A DNA stretch of 64,000 nt from Helianthus annuus (Eukaryota; Streptophyta; Magnoliopsida; Asterales; Asteraceae), in NCBI RefSeq assembly GCF_002127325.2, contig NC_035448.2:5203220-5267219 (forward strand). Direction: 5' to 3'. Below are positions 13,380-23,613 of this stretch, piece after piece. Position 1 is the stretch's first letter, and every line of letters begins with the position of its first letter. A program made the translations under genes and the position numbers. The notes below the pieces were generated by a model. It searched no databases, had not been told where the DNA came from, and saw nothing but the letters and a program-made list of their open reading frames with translations.

Positions 13380-13960
13380 AAACTCCTGTCCATTTAAAAT
13401 TCTGAAGCAGAGAGCCAATTGGATAAAGTTTGATCAAGAAACCATCCACACTAGAGGGAAGATATAACAACCCATTAAAAAAATTATAATAAAGACAAAA
13501 GAAAATAACAGGGAATCCATTTCAATATATGTCAAATACGTCTTTATATTGAAAACACCATGATCATTTATGTTTAAAAATGATTGAAAACGTCATGCTC
13601 TAGTAGTGGCCACAGGTATTTAAGTTCCACCTATGGTGGACCCGTGTTAGTTTTTTTCCTTCAGGCCACAGGTGATACGGGTTTCTCATTGAGGGATTTA
13701 AATTTGATGATCTTTTCTGTGAGAAGGCTCTCAAGCGCAGACCCAGTTAAGACAACGTATGCTAGACCTCCCGACATTCGCAAATAATTCGCACCTTTCA
13801 AAAAAATAAATAACAAAGTGAAAACAACAACAATAAAAATAAAACCAATAAATTTAGATGAAATAGGACATAAAAAGAAACATTGTTTTAAGATTTTTCT
13901 ATCAGCAGCCTAACATCTAATGTGCAGTTATCCCCATAAATGTTGTTTAGTGACATGACC
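13380..13960 (-). other. Decayed tandem-unit spacer, copy b
   Basis: Paralogous to 9190-9620. It contains an additional 230-bp stretch (about 13,580-13,800) that the other copy lacks or has lost, which may hold a terminal exon (see the next entry). Confidence 0.45.
13661..13794 (-). pseudogene. Possible terminal exon of an unidentified gene
   Basis: On the minus strand a T-rich tract ends in ...TTTTTTTGAAAG (acceptor-like). A 43-residue open frame follows, beginning A-N-Y-L-R-M-S-G-G-L and ending K-P-V-S-P-V-A before TGA. The residue mix looks protein-like, but I do not recognise the family. No upstream exon was found, so at best it is a remnant carried in the tandem unit. Confidence 0.3.
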
Positions 13961-14206
13961 AATTACTTAACTCCCATGTTTAATATATATAAGCATAAGT
14001 TGTCGAGTGAGAAGACCGATCTTAGTAGTAGTTTACTTGAATAACAATTACTGAACAATACAAGCTTATACCATGTGTATCATCATACCAAAGTTGTAAT
14101 TACATATCTTGAACACCATTAATTAGTTTTTGACATGATAGCATACAAAAGGAAATACAAGGCTAGAGTATTCTAAACGAGATAGAAGACTACAAATCCT
14201 GACAAA

Positions 14207-14375
14207 CAGGGGCGGAACCAAAGGGGGGTCAAGAGGGTCAGTTGACCCTCCGATCACCAGAATTCATTGAATGTTCATATAGAACATCAGAGTGTTAAAG
14301 AAACAAACATAAAATGGACTCCTAATTTTTAACATGTAAAGAAAATAAGCTTATGATGACCCCCGACTGCCATTG
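14207..14375. mobile_element. hAT-type MITE, copy 2, with 8-bp target duplication
   Basis: It starts CAGGGGCGGAACC and ends GACTGCCATTG, flanked by CTGACAAA at 14,199-14,206 and 14,376-14,383. The 169-bp length and 8-bp TSD fit a non-autonomous hAT element. It is shared with D1 (2782-2943), so it predates that duplication. Confidence 0.75.
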
Positions 14376-14409
14376 CTGACAAAGTTAAAGATGAACACAC
14401 ATAGTAAAT

Positions 14410-17400
14410 TCATGTCGCTCCTTCAGATCCAGGAATTTCGGGGAGCTGATGAAACACTCGAGCGCAGACATACACTGAGCAAAAAGCTTGTAACGTCGTC
14501 AAGAACAACATAAACAAAGCAGCCAACAACGTTAAAAGCTGCCAAGATGCAAACACATATGTCTTCAAATACTTGGATGATTTCACTCTCCATGTTTCAC
14601 CATACATCTTATTCACATCTGCAACCACTTTATCCATCTTCGGCACTTTCGTCAACTTCACAGATTTACTCATCCCATTCCATAAGTCAGCAACCTCTTT
14701 ATCACTCTTCAAATGGTTCAAAACTATACCTCTTTCCCGCAAATACTTTGCGTCCTCTTCTGTGTCGATTATCCCATTCATTAACTCGGTGTAACGAGCC
14801 ATGACTAATGGTCCCGCTGCAACGCATGCTTCGTACGCCACCAGGTTTCTCAAATATACCTCTGTGTTCACATCCAGTTCCACCACTGGGAGGTACAATG
14901 TAAATGTTTTGACATCAAAACTAATGTCGGATATTCCACCATTAACCGGTGAGAAAATGATTCCGGCTTTAGCCATTTCAGTAACCGACGGGATAGTTAT
15001 CTCTTCTATTTTTGGCGTTTTCGACTCACCACTTTCGTCGTTTGATTTCTCTTGTCCGTCTTCACCGCGGAAATTTTTGAACATTTGTTCGATGGGTTCT
15101 TTCAAGAGCTTTAGTATTGGAAGGCTGGATATGATCCTCCATGGAAGTTTGGTTACCAAAATGACTGGTCTCCCGAAAATAATTCTCTTGGAAATTCTTA
15201 TCATACCAGCGTTTGATTTGGAGAGGATTTTCCATATGTAATTTGTGAACCGTCGAAGATCACTAGGTTTTGCAAAAGACTCCTCTTGATCACCATCACA
15301 TGCTTCCTCAGTAATACCTGTTAGGGGTATAAATTGTAATTAGCTAATATACTTTGTTAGTTACAATTAGTTTGATAGTTTTTGTAGGTCAAGTGACTTT
15401 ATTAATAACATTTTTTTTTTGAAAAGACTTTATTAATAACATAACACTTGATTTGATTTGAGGTACTTGAACTAATTTAATATCATGTGCGCCTTAATGA
15501 TTTTTATATCTCCTTTGTTTTTAATTTTAAATCATCCTCAATAAAGTTATTTGGTAGAATAAAAAAAAATATATTTTTTTTATTTATAAACAATAATTAA
15601 TTTTTTACATTATTATATTTCTTGTATACAATGCTAATATTTATACAATATATTTTACAAAGATATAATTGGGTCTTTATAATAAGTTACTAAAACATGA
15701 TTCTTTTAGTTACTTGGATTAAAAATAAACTCAAGTTAAACGCAAAATGTTCTATAAATGAGAGTTAAAGAGAAGACTAAATTACGGTTTTTGCCACTGT
15801 GGTTATATCACTTTTCCCCTTTTAGTCCAAAAAAAGAATTTTTTAACATCTGAGCCCCCAGCGTATTTTTTTTCTAACTCTTTTGGCCCCTAACATTTAA
15901 TGGATGTGGGTTAGTGTTAGGGGCCAAAATGGTTTTAAAAAAACGTTGGTGGCTCAGATGACAAAAAATTCTTTTTGGGCTAAAAGGGTAAAAGTGATAT
16001 AACCATATAGGCTAAAATCGTAATTTACTCTAAATAGAATAAAGATGTTTTAAGAAAATAGCGAAATATGGGAGCTAGTAAGTGAGTGTTTTTATCCTTT
16101 ATTGAGTTGGAGATGGTACTCTTACTTAGTTATATCACATATTAAGTTGTACACTTTCTCTACGTTGTAGATCAGATTTTGTTAGAGTTGATACAAAATT
16201 TACAATATATACCTTCATACTCGATCTCAATCACCTCATCTATATGAAGCTCTTTATTGTTCGGCACGGTCATGTGGTAGAGAAAGTCGAGAATATGATC
16301 ACAATCGTCGATATCAACATCAGCCAATTCTTGTTCATGAAAAGGGGACAACTCATGGTACAACCCCATCAACATCGACTTCAGTTTCTCTCCAGGAGAC
16401 TTATCATCACTCTCCTTACGTTGATGCTCCAACATATTCTTGATCAAGAACAACGGGATTTGATTCTCCAACATCACCAAATCACGAAGAATCGCCACGT
16501 GAGATAGTTTCTTCCCTGTAGCGTCCACCAAATGAGACATTGAGGATGTAACTCTCGTGAGTGTCTGACCCTCTTGTTTCATGGAATACACCATGAGAAA
16601 CTCAAGTAAAAACGCCATGTCAACAGCCATCATCCACACTAGTGTGTCACCGGACATCTCCAGAAGCTTATGGTAGCTAGCTCGAATTCGAAGCTCGTCA
16701 TGTTTCTTCATTATATCCACGATCCGTTCAAAGCTAACATTCATGTATTTTTGGGTTCTTCGTGCAGCAGCAAGCTTGTACCTGGTTAGCAATATACATA
16801 TTAGAATTAGAATTTTGTTTTAGTTATCTCCATACATTTTAGAAAGAATATATTTGTTATGGTTTAGTTTGATTCCTTATATCATAATTAGAAGTTATTA
16901 TTGATTATAGGGCTCACAATTTCAGACATGAACACGATAACATGATACAAACCGATACGATCTTAATATGTTTCGTGTCTTAAATACGTTGACACGATAA
17001 GAACCATTATTATTCGAGTCTAAATAGGTTAAAGGCCTGTTAACAAGTTAAGCACCCGTTAAGACATGTTAATAATTTTTAGAGTGAATTGCAAATTTTG
17101 TCCTTTATTTTTAGGCCTCTTTGCAGACGCTCTCCTTTATGTTTAAAATTGACGAGTTTTGTCCTTTATGTTTTCAAATCATACAAGTTTTGTCCTTTAA
17201 CGCTAACCCAGTTAGATTTTTCTGTCAAATTTAGTCATGTGCAATGCACATGAGGGTAAAATTGTCTTTTCTCCCACCTCCCATCTAAAACTCCCCTCTC
17301 TCTCTCTCTCTCTAACAACAACAGGATCATCAGCTTAATCCCCCAACCACCTGTTCTTCACCATCCATCAATCTCACCAAATTCACCCTCAAAGCCCTAA

Positions 17401-19187
17401 AATGACCACCACCATCCACCACTACCTCCTCCTCCACCATCCTCCTCACCACCACCACCGTCACCGCCGTCATCCGCCCCGGCCAATCCCTCGCCGCCGG
17501 ACTGAATGCCACTTATTTACCGTGTAGACCGAATGCCAAAAAAACACCTTAATAATGGCTTTATCCACTTATTTACCGTGTGGACCGAATGCCAAAAAGA
17601 CACCTTAATAATGGCTTTATGGCTCCTCAAAACACACACCTCCTTTTTCTCCACTAAACTACAGCACTTATTACACTCTTTTGGCGGTGAACGCTACAAA
17701 GGCGGTCACATTTCTTGGTTATTCTTCACCCCCAATCATCAAAAAGGTAAAATCTATAGTTCATCAGTTTCTTGAATTTCACAAGAATCTGTTATCAGAT
17801 TCTCAAATCTACATAACCCATTATCAGCCAATGAGCTAGTGGTGGAGTGGTAAGGGAGAGACCTTGTGTTCCAAGTGACCCAAGTTCAATTCCTACCCCT
17901 AGCATTTAGTTTCTGCGGCACCTGGTGATGATGGGAGACTAGGCGAGTAGGCGGCGATCGCTAGTTCGATCCTTGAACTAGCGGGTTTTACCTCACCGCA
18001 CTGTCGTGCCTTCGGGCGAGTGTTCACGGGCTTCGGCCCTAGGTGAGGGTTTTCCCCGGTTCGGAAGGCGAGTGTATCCCGATGTGGTGAATTTCTCCAG
18101 TAGCCCATTTGGAGGATTCGTTGGCCGTTCAAAAAAAAAAAAAAACATAACCCATTATCAATTTCATCATTTGGTTCTTGAAATTTCCACCATGTATAAT
18201 TGTATGACTGTTATTGTTTATGTTTATTTCTGATCTGTCATTGTGTTGGGTGAGTTGGATCTTGTGAAGGTTTATGTTATTAACCACTGATTAAAGGCTG
18301 TTTTTTTTTTTTAATTTTGATTAAGAACTGAATTATGGGTCATTAATGGTGTAATTTTATGGTAATTATGCGTATCATTATCATATCGCTTTCATTTTTA
18401 TTTCATTTTATGAAATAAAAAGTTTCTGGTTTTAGGGATTGTTATCTTTGTGTGACCAGCATTCATGAGTAGAATTGTGGACCTCCATGATGAAATTGCT
18501 GAGAATTTGGTTAACGGCGGTGAGGGATTGGCCGGGGCGGATGACGGCGGTGACGGTGGTGGTGGTGAGGAGGATGTTGGAGGAGGAGGTAGTGGTGGAT
18601 GGTGGTGGTCATTTTAGGGCTTTGAGGGTGAATTTGGTGAGATTGATGGATGGTGAAGAATAGGTGGTTGGGGGGATTAAGCTGATGATCCTGTTGTTGT
18701 TAGAGAGGGAGGGGGGGGGGGGAGTTTTAGATGAGAGATGGGAGAAAAGACAATTTTACCCTCATGTGCATTGCACATGACTAGATTTGACAGAAAAAAT
18801 CTAACTGGGTTAGCGTTAAAGGACAAAACGTGTATGATTTGAAAACATAAAAGACAAAACTCATCAATTTTAAACATAAAGGACATCGCCTGCAAAGAGG
18901 CCTAAAGATAAAGGACAAAACTTGCAATTGATGTTGAGGTGGAGGTTATACTGACATACACGGCCTCAAAATTGAAAACGTCCTAATTTTGAAATCGCAT
19001 CTCACATTCTCCCTTTCTCAGTCCTCTCAGCCGCATGCATATAGGATGTTGGGGTGATGTGAAATAACAGTTTGATTTTTGTATCAATTTACGTCCAATC
19101 TATTAACCATGTCCAAGTTTTTTGTTATCTTTCTATCACAACACCAAAATACCATTGGGTGTGAAATAACTAAAATATCACTTGGTA

Positions 19188-19244
<57 letters not shown>

Positions 19245-21059
19245 GGTGGGTTCTAGAGTGAACACTAGTGTATTTGCGAACTGAGTGAACAAATTCTGGT
19301 CATTGATCTACACACGTGTATGGCCAGGATCTCATCATCAAATATTAAAATACACTAGTGTATTTCAACATCAAATCATGACCATTGATCTACACACGTG
19401 TATGGCCAGGATTAGTTCACTCAGTTCGCAAGCTACACTAGTGTTCACTCTTGAACCTAATCCTATATATATATATAGGAGAAGGATCCGTTAGGAACCA
19501 CCCTTTATTGCGAGAACCCGAGAACCAATGTGAACACAACCAAAAATAGCTAAAAAACACACAATTTGTTTTTAACATCTTTTATAAAATAATCGCTACT
19601 TTTAGTAGCAAAAAAAAACATTTTTTTTGCTACCAAAAAAAAACATTTTTTTTTGCTACAAAAAAAAACATTTTTTTTTGCTACTAAAAATAGCGATTTT
19701 AATGTAAAAATATTTTAAAAAAAAATTGTGTGTTTTTTTGATTTTTTTAGGTTTTTTGGGGGCTTAGTTTTTAGCATTTTAGCTTAGGGGGTGGGTGGTT
19801 TAGGTTTTTGGGGGGTGGGGGAGGGGGGTTTAGGTGTTTTTTTTTTTTTTTTTGGGGGGGGGGGGGGCGTTGGGGGTTAGGTTTTTTTCGCTATTTTTGG
19901 TTGTGTTCACATTGGTTCTCGCGGTTCTCGCAATAAAGATGGTTCTCGCATGAACCTTACCCTATATATATACAGGATTAGGTTTAAGAGTGAACACTAG
20001 TGAATTTGCGAATTGAGCGAACTAATCCTAGACATACACGTGCGTAAATCAATGGCCAAAATTTATGATGAAATAGATGACTGAACATAAACGAGTTTAT
20101 TTAACGAGAAGTTCATGACCGAGCTAGACGTTCAGTTGACCATATAACCAGGTTTTGATGATGAAATACATTAGTGTATTTTATGATTTGATGATGAAAA
20201 TTCTACGAATACACGTGTACAAATCCATTTGAGGGTTGTGCTGGAACCTACCCAATCCATTCTGAAAAACGATCTGTAGGGGTTTACGGTGCCGAAAAGA
20301 CATGAGAGTTGGAGACTGGGTTGACCTACCATTTAGGTCTCCGAAATGTTTAGCGGTGATGGTGAGAAAGAGAGATTAGAGAGCGTGTGGAGTGTTTAAG
20401 TTATTTTATTTTTAGTTTTTTTTTTTTTACTTTTTTGTTTGTTAAGTTTTGTTGGCCAAATGATTTTTTTATGTCTTTTTACAAGAAACGAACATAAAAA
20501 TCAAATGGCGTTAGGGGTTGTAATGTAATTGACACTAAAATTAAGCAGTTAGATTAAAAAGGTAAAAAAATCTTTTGAAATGTAATAGATGTTTTTGTCA
20601 AACCGCAGATACTAAAATGAGAGTTTACTTTAAAAACATTTTTAGGGTGGGAAAAACAATTTTAGATGGCCTTGTTGAGTACCATGTGTCTAAAACATTT
20701 TTATTTATTATATAGGAAAAAGTAATTTTAAATGTCATCACTGAGTGTCACGTGTCCCCTAACATTTTATTTATTACATATAGAAAAAGAAGATTAAAAA
20801 TACATAAATCGTAATTTTGTTGTTCGGCATACCTTTGCATGTCATAGACCTCAGGGCGCCAATGGTGGAATGGGCCTAACGCAACTTGTTGTGGGATGTA
20901 GGAATTAGGATCGGTGGCGAGAAGTATTTTAGGGACAGTGAAGATACAAACGGGAATTTTACCAATTTCTTCATCTTGTTCAACAAGCGATTTACGCATG
21001 CCTTCAACCCATTTGTCTTCGTCGATGTCCATCTTTAAGAAACCGTGGGAGGAGTTCAT
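14410..21059 (-). CDS. DUF247 family protein D3, three exons, 4-kb intron
   Basis: Predicted exons: 21,059-20,833 (donor CAAAG/GTATGC), 16,781-16,213 (acceptor CTAACCAG, donor TATGAAG/GTATAT) and 15,317-14,410 (acceptor CTAACAG). The lengths 227+569+908 sum to 1,704, giving 567 codons plus stop with the frame kept at both joins. The start at MNSSHGFLKMD matches the paralogous starts; an upstream in-frame Met at 21,149 lies in the TATA-rich promoter. The protein has the signature CIFTVPKILLAT, YIPQQVALGPFHHW, then LVWMMAVDMAFLLEF and LENQIPLFLI, the C-terminal DUF247 blocks and a membrane-like tail. Intron 1 (20,832-16,782) is swollen by a MULE-like element, a SINE and AT-targeted MITEs. Intron 2 holds a foldback MITE. 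The gene may be intact; whether the long intron splices is unknown. Confidence 0.8.
15774..16031. mobile_element. Foldback MITE in D3 intron 2
   Basis: Inverted arms of about 95 bp: the left starts AGACTAAATTACGG and contains GTTATATCACTTTT; the right, reversed, starts AGAGTAAATTACGA and contains the same GTTATATCACTTTT. A short loop with GGGGCCAAAA separates them. Target duplication is not clear by eye. Confidence 0.7.
17509..17620. repeat. 56-bp tandem duplication
   Basis: Copies at 17,509-17,564 and 17,565-17,620 (CCACTTATTTACCGTGT ... AATAATGGCTTTAT) differ at two positions. It lies at the inner edge of the left MULE arm. Confidence 0.9.
17827..18144 (+). mobile_element. tRNA-derived SINE, 318 bp
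   Basis: The head has an A-box-like GTGGTGGAGTGGTAAG and a B-box-like CCAAGTTCAATTCC (about 17,880-17,893). A GC-rich body follows and the 3' end is a 15-A run. Flanks are an exact 16-bp target duplication ACATAACCCATTATCA (17,811-17,826 and 18,145-18,160). This is a complete, well-preserved SINE insertion inside the MULE core. Confidence 0.88.
19193..19240. repeat. (AT)n microsatellite
   Basis: An uninterrupted TA dinucleotide run of about 48 bp, next to MITEs that begin at its edge. Confidence 0.95.
19241..19476. mobile_element. Foldback MITE, family A
   Basis: Inverted ends share GAGTGAACACTAGTGTA and GCGAACTGAGTGAAC. TATATATA flanks both sides, suggesting insertion into a TA repeat. A second, interrupted copy starts at 19,974. 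Confidence 0.65.
19477..19969. mobile_element. Foldback MITE, family B
   Basis: Inverted ends share GAGAACC, GAGAACCAATGTGAACAC and AACCAAAAATAGC, again with TATATATA on both sides. The interior has repeated AAAAAACATTTTTTTTGCTAC blocks and a G-run near 19,850-19,867. Confidence 0.65.
19974..20240. mobile_element. Interrupted family-A MITE copy
   Basis: GGATTAGGTTTAAGAGTGAA at 19,976 repeats the family-A end. The inner part is split by about 90 bp (TAACGAGAAGTTCATGACC) that also resembles sequence near 25,780, and the far end reads ACACGTGTACAAATCCA. Boundaries are approximate. Confidence 0.4.
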
Positions 21060-21250
21060 GGATATGGCGTTGAATATTGAAGATGTGGATGGTGTATTAC
21101 TAGTGTTTTGCTCTAGCCACACACATATATATATATATAACATATCCACACTAGTAGATTAATTAGTTTAATAACAAAATGTGAAATGTGAAAAAAACAA
21201 GAGGTTTCCAGGATATACATGTGGACACATATTATTTGGTAGTTATGATA
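21060..21250 (-). promoter_or_regulatory. D3 5' flank with conserved block
   Basis: Minus-strand upstream sequence carries a TA-rich TATA-like tract (21,126-21,141). Beyond it lie AACAAAATGTGAAATGTG and ACATGTGGACACATA (about 21,220-21,234), which align with the flanks of D4 and the 26.4-kb fragment. Confidence 0.45.
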
Positions 21251-22021
21251 TGCAAGACGTGATTCAAATGGTATTCACACAATGGTAAAGGCTAATGTAT
21301 ATATTATATGTCTAGGGTTTTGCATGTATTTTGCTTATGGGCTCCCTACAAAGGGTATCAAGACAAAAGCCAATGTGCAACACGATTATGATCGTGATAG
21401 GGATAAGGGAATTGTGAGCCATACACTGACACACCCTATTTTTCTTTCAATTCTTTAACACTATACTTCCCCATCTCCTAAATATATATCTATATTATTA
21501 GTATTTAAATCATTTCCTATCTACATAATCGTAAATTCCCATCAAATTTCAAGATGATATATGAATGGTTAAGTTAAAATGTCTAACTTTTTGTCATTTT
21601 CTTCTATCCATACTCTCTTTTCTCTTGATCAATGACATTTATATTTAATAACGATCTATACTATATATTAGAGTATTTATAAATGAAAAAAATAAGCTTA
21701 TGGATAATAAACTTATCACATTCATCAAGAACATAAATTCAAAATTACATTATATTGTATTTGTGTATTTGAGTTAAAGGTCTAATCAGTGAACCAAAAT
21801 TAATCAAATTTAACATAAAATGTGTTTTGCAATTTTAGAGAAGTTAGTTAAAAATATAGATGTAATTTGCAGTATACTATATAATGTTTATCATATGGGT
21901 TTCCTTGTTTATTATAAGGGTTTCTCATGTGTTACAGCCGTGAAGCCTATTCGAATTTTGTAACAAACCATCTTGATCTTCGATTAACAACTTTCTTGGA
22001 ATTAAGCCCTAACGAGGCTTT
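21251..22021. other. AT-rich spacer
   Basis: No coding region. ATCTCCTAAATATATATC at 21,473 resembles a Helitron 5' end, but no convincing partner 3' end was found. Confidence 0.4.
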
Positions 22022-22623
22022 CAGTGGCGGAGTTAGCTCATTAATTTAGGGCTATCCCGAATTTTTTTTACCGTGCAATCATACAATAATAAAAAAACGA
22101 TAATAACGTCTTAAACCTAATATATAACAAATATACAAACTACTAAACTAGAATTCTAGATAAAATATAACATCATCATACAAGAAATTAAACTTAAGAT
22201 TTAAAGGACAAGAAATCGAACAGGTATGTCGGTCAATGGCGACGTTGCAGCAGGTTGAATCGATTTTCAGGCCATGAGGCGTGAGAAGGGCTAAATTGCT
22301 GATCATCGGCGTCTGTCCTATACTCCTGTTCGTGCGATATTGAATGTTCGACACTTCAACGTTTGGGTTTCCTTCCGGTTTCAATTGCCGCCAATGCCCA
22401 TAGTGAATGGTTTATTTTATTCTTTTGGGCTTAATTATTATTTGGGCTTAATTATTAACTAAGTTTTGGGCTTAATTAATAATATCAAGTTTTATAATTT
22501 TCTCTTATGGGTATTTTTGTATATGTTTAGAGGTGTCCTATGTAATCGAAAAAAAATACACTTCAAATACGAGGTTGAGCCGTAGCCCGTGCTACGGCAA
22601 CTTACACATTAGTTCCGCCCCTA
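22022..22623. mobile_element. hAT-like non-autonomous element, 602 bp
   Basis: The left end CAGTGGCGGAGT and the right end (reversed) TAGGGGCGGAAC form short inverted termini. The adjoining 8 bp are GAGGCTTT (22,014-22,021) and GAGGCTCT (22,624-22,631), a 7/8 target duplication. A perfect hairpin GCCGTAGCCCGTGCTACGGC lies at 22,579-22,598. No transposase. Confidence 0.65.
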
Positions 22624-22822
22624 GAGGCTCTGATACCAATTTTTTTTTTTAAAATAACATTAGAAAATGACAACCAACTCAACAACAATCAAAGATTAAT
22701 TTCTACTATTGATTATGAACAAGCTGATTAAAATGTAGAAATTGAAAGATAAAACATTACGTTTATAATAGCTATCAACAATAAGCCTAATTACGACTAT
22801 ATTAACCAACCTGTCCTGCTAA

Positions 22823-23192
22823 GACCATGCGTAGTGGGCGTGATTTTTTTAAAAATTGCCCTCAATCACGCCCAAACACGCCCCCTCCCAACCCCGTGGG
22901 CATTATTGGGCGTTATTGATCAAAAATTCCCCCTAGGTGTTTTTTAAATAATGTTGTGTCCAAATTTGAAGGACCAATCACATTTAATCTTCCTTTTTCT
23001 TGGCCAATAGCTTTTTTTGTTGGGCTTTTTATTTTTATTTAATTATCTACATCCTTTTAAAATAATACCCACATACCCACTACACCCATTTTAGAAAAAA
23101 CGCCTAATAATGTCCCTTGTTAACTGTACTGCCACATGGCGAAAAACGCCCAAAGATGGGGACATTATTCACCCTTACCACTACTCATGTTC
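22823..23192. mobile_element. PIF/Harbinger-type MITE, 370 bp
   Basis: The termini GACCATGCGTAGTGG and, reversed, GAACATGAGTAGTGG are flanked by TAA on both sides (22,820-22,822 and 23,193-23,195). The 3-bp TWA target and TIR form fit Tourist-like elements. A 20-bp direct repeat TAACAATTAACAAGTATAGT follows at 23,193 and 23,222. Confidence 0.75.
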
Positions 23193-23613
23193 TAACAATT
23201 AACAAGTATAGTCTCAGCTAACTAACAATTAACAAGTATAGTCCTTGAACTTTAGCCAACCTATCATTAGCTTCCGAAACATCGACTAATTTGCCCTTGT
23301 GACTTTATTAACCAACCGGTTTGAATTTTAACTTTCTTTTTAACACATGCGCATGTGATGCTTGAGTATATGTCAACTATCAAAAAAAGTGCATCAAGTT
23401 TGCACCTCTAAGCTACGTCTTACTAAATGTTAGTTGTTTTCTTGAAGTTCAATTACTGATTAATACAATAACCTTACATTACTCATATCACACAAAAGTT
23501 TTCATAACATATCTTGAACAACATCAAGGAGTTCTTTTTGACATGAAATTGAACTCCTTTTAAATGAAAACACGCTACTAAAGTACTTTTAAACACACAC
23601 ACAATACGTTTGT

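Larger units (their letters stand above)
17084..18930. mobile_element. Long-TIR MULE-like element in D3 intron 1
   Basis: Terminal inverted repeats of about 420 bp run 17,084-17,505 and 18,510-18,930. Their outer ends are TGAATTGCAAATTTTGTCC and, reversed, CAATTGCAAGTTTTGTCC. Both arms carry a GTCATGTGCAATGCACATGA palindrome-like block, a CT/GA run, and the same proline/valine-rich frame in opposite directions. The long TIR and small core fit a non-autonomous Mutator-like element. No transposase and no clear 9-bp TSD were seen. The core carries a 56-bp tandem duplication and a SINE. Confidence 0.7.

Noticed and set aside
16172..16792. 206-residue minus-strand frame as a separate gene
   Set aside because: It begins at a splice acceptor and lacks the DUF247 N-terminal core; it is exon 2 of D3.
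21474..22612. Second Helitron (TCTCCTAAATATATATC to hairpin plus ATTAG)
   Set aside because: The 3' end lacks CTRR and the hairpin lies inside an element with convincing hAT ends and 8-bp TSD.
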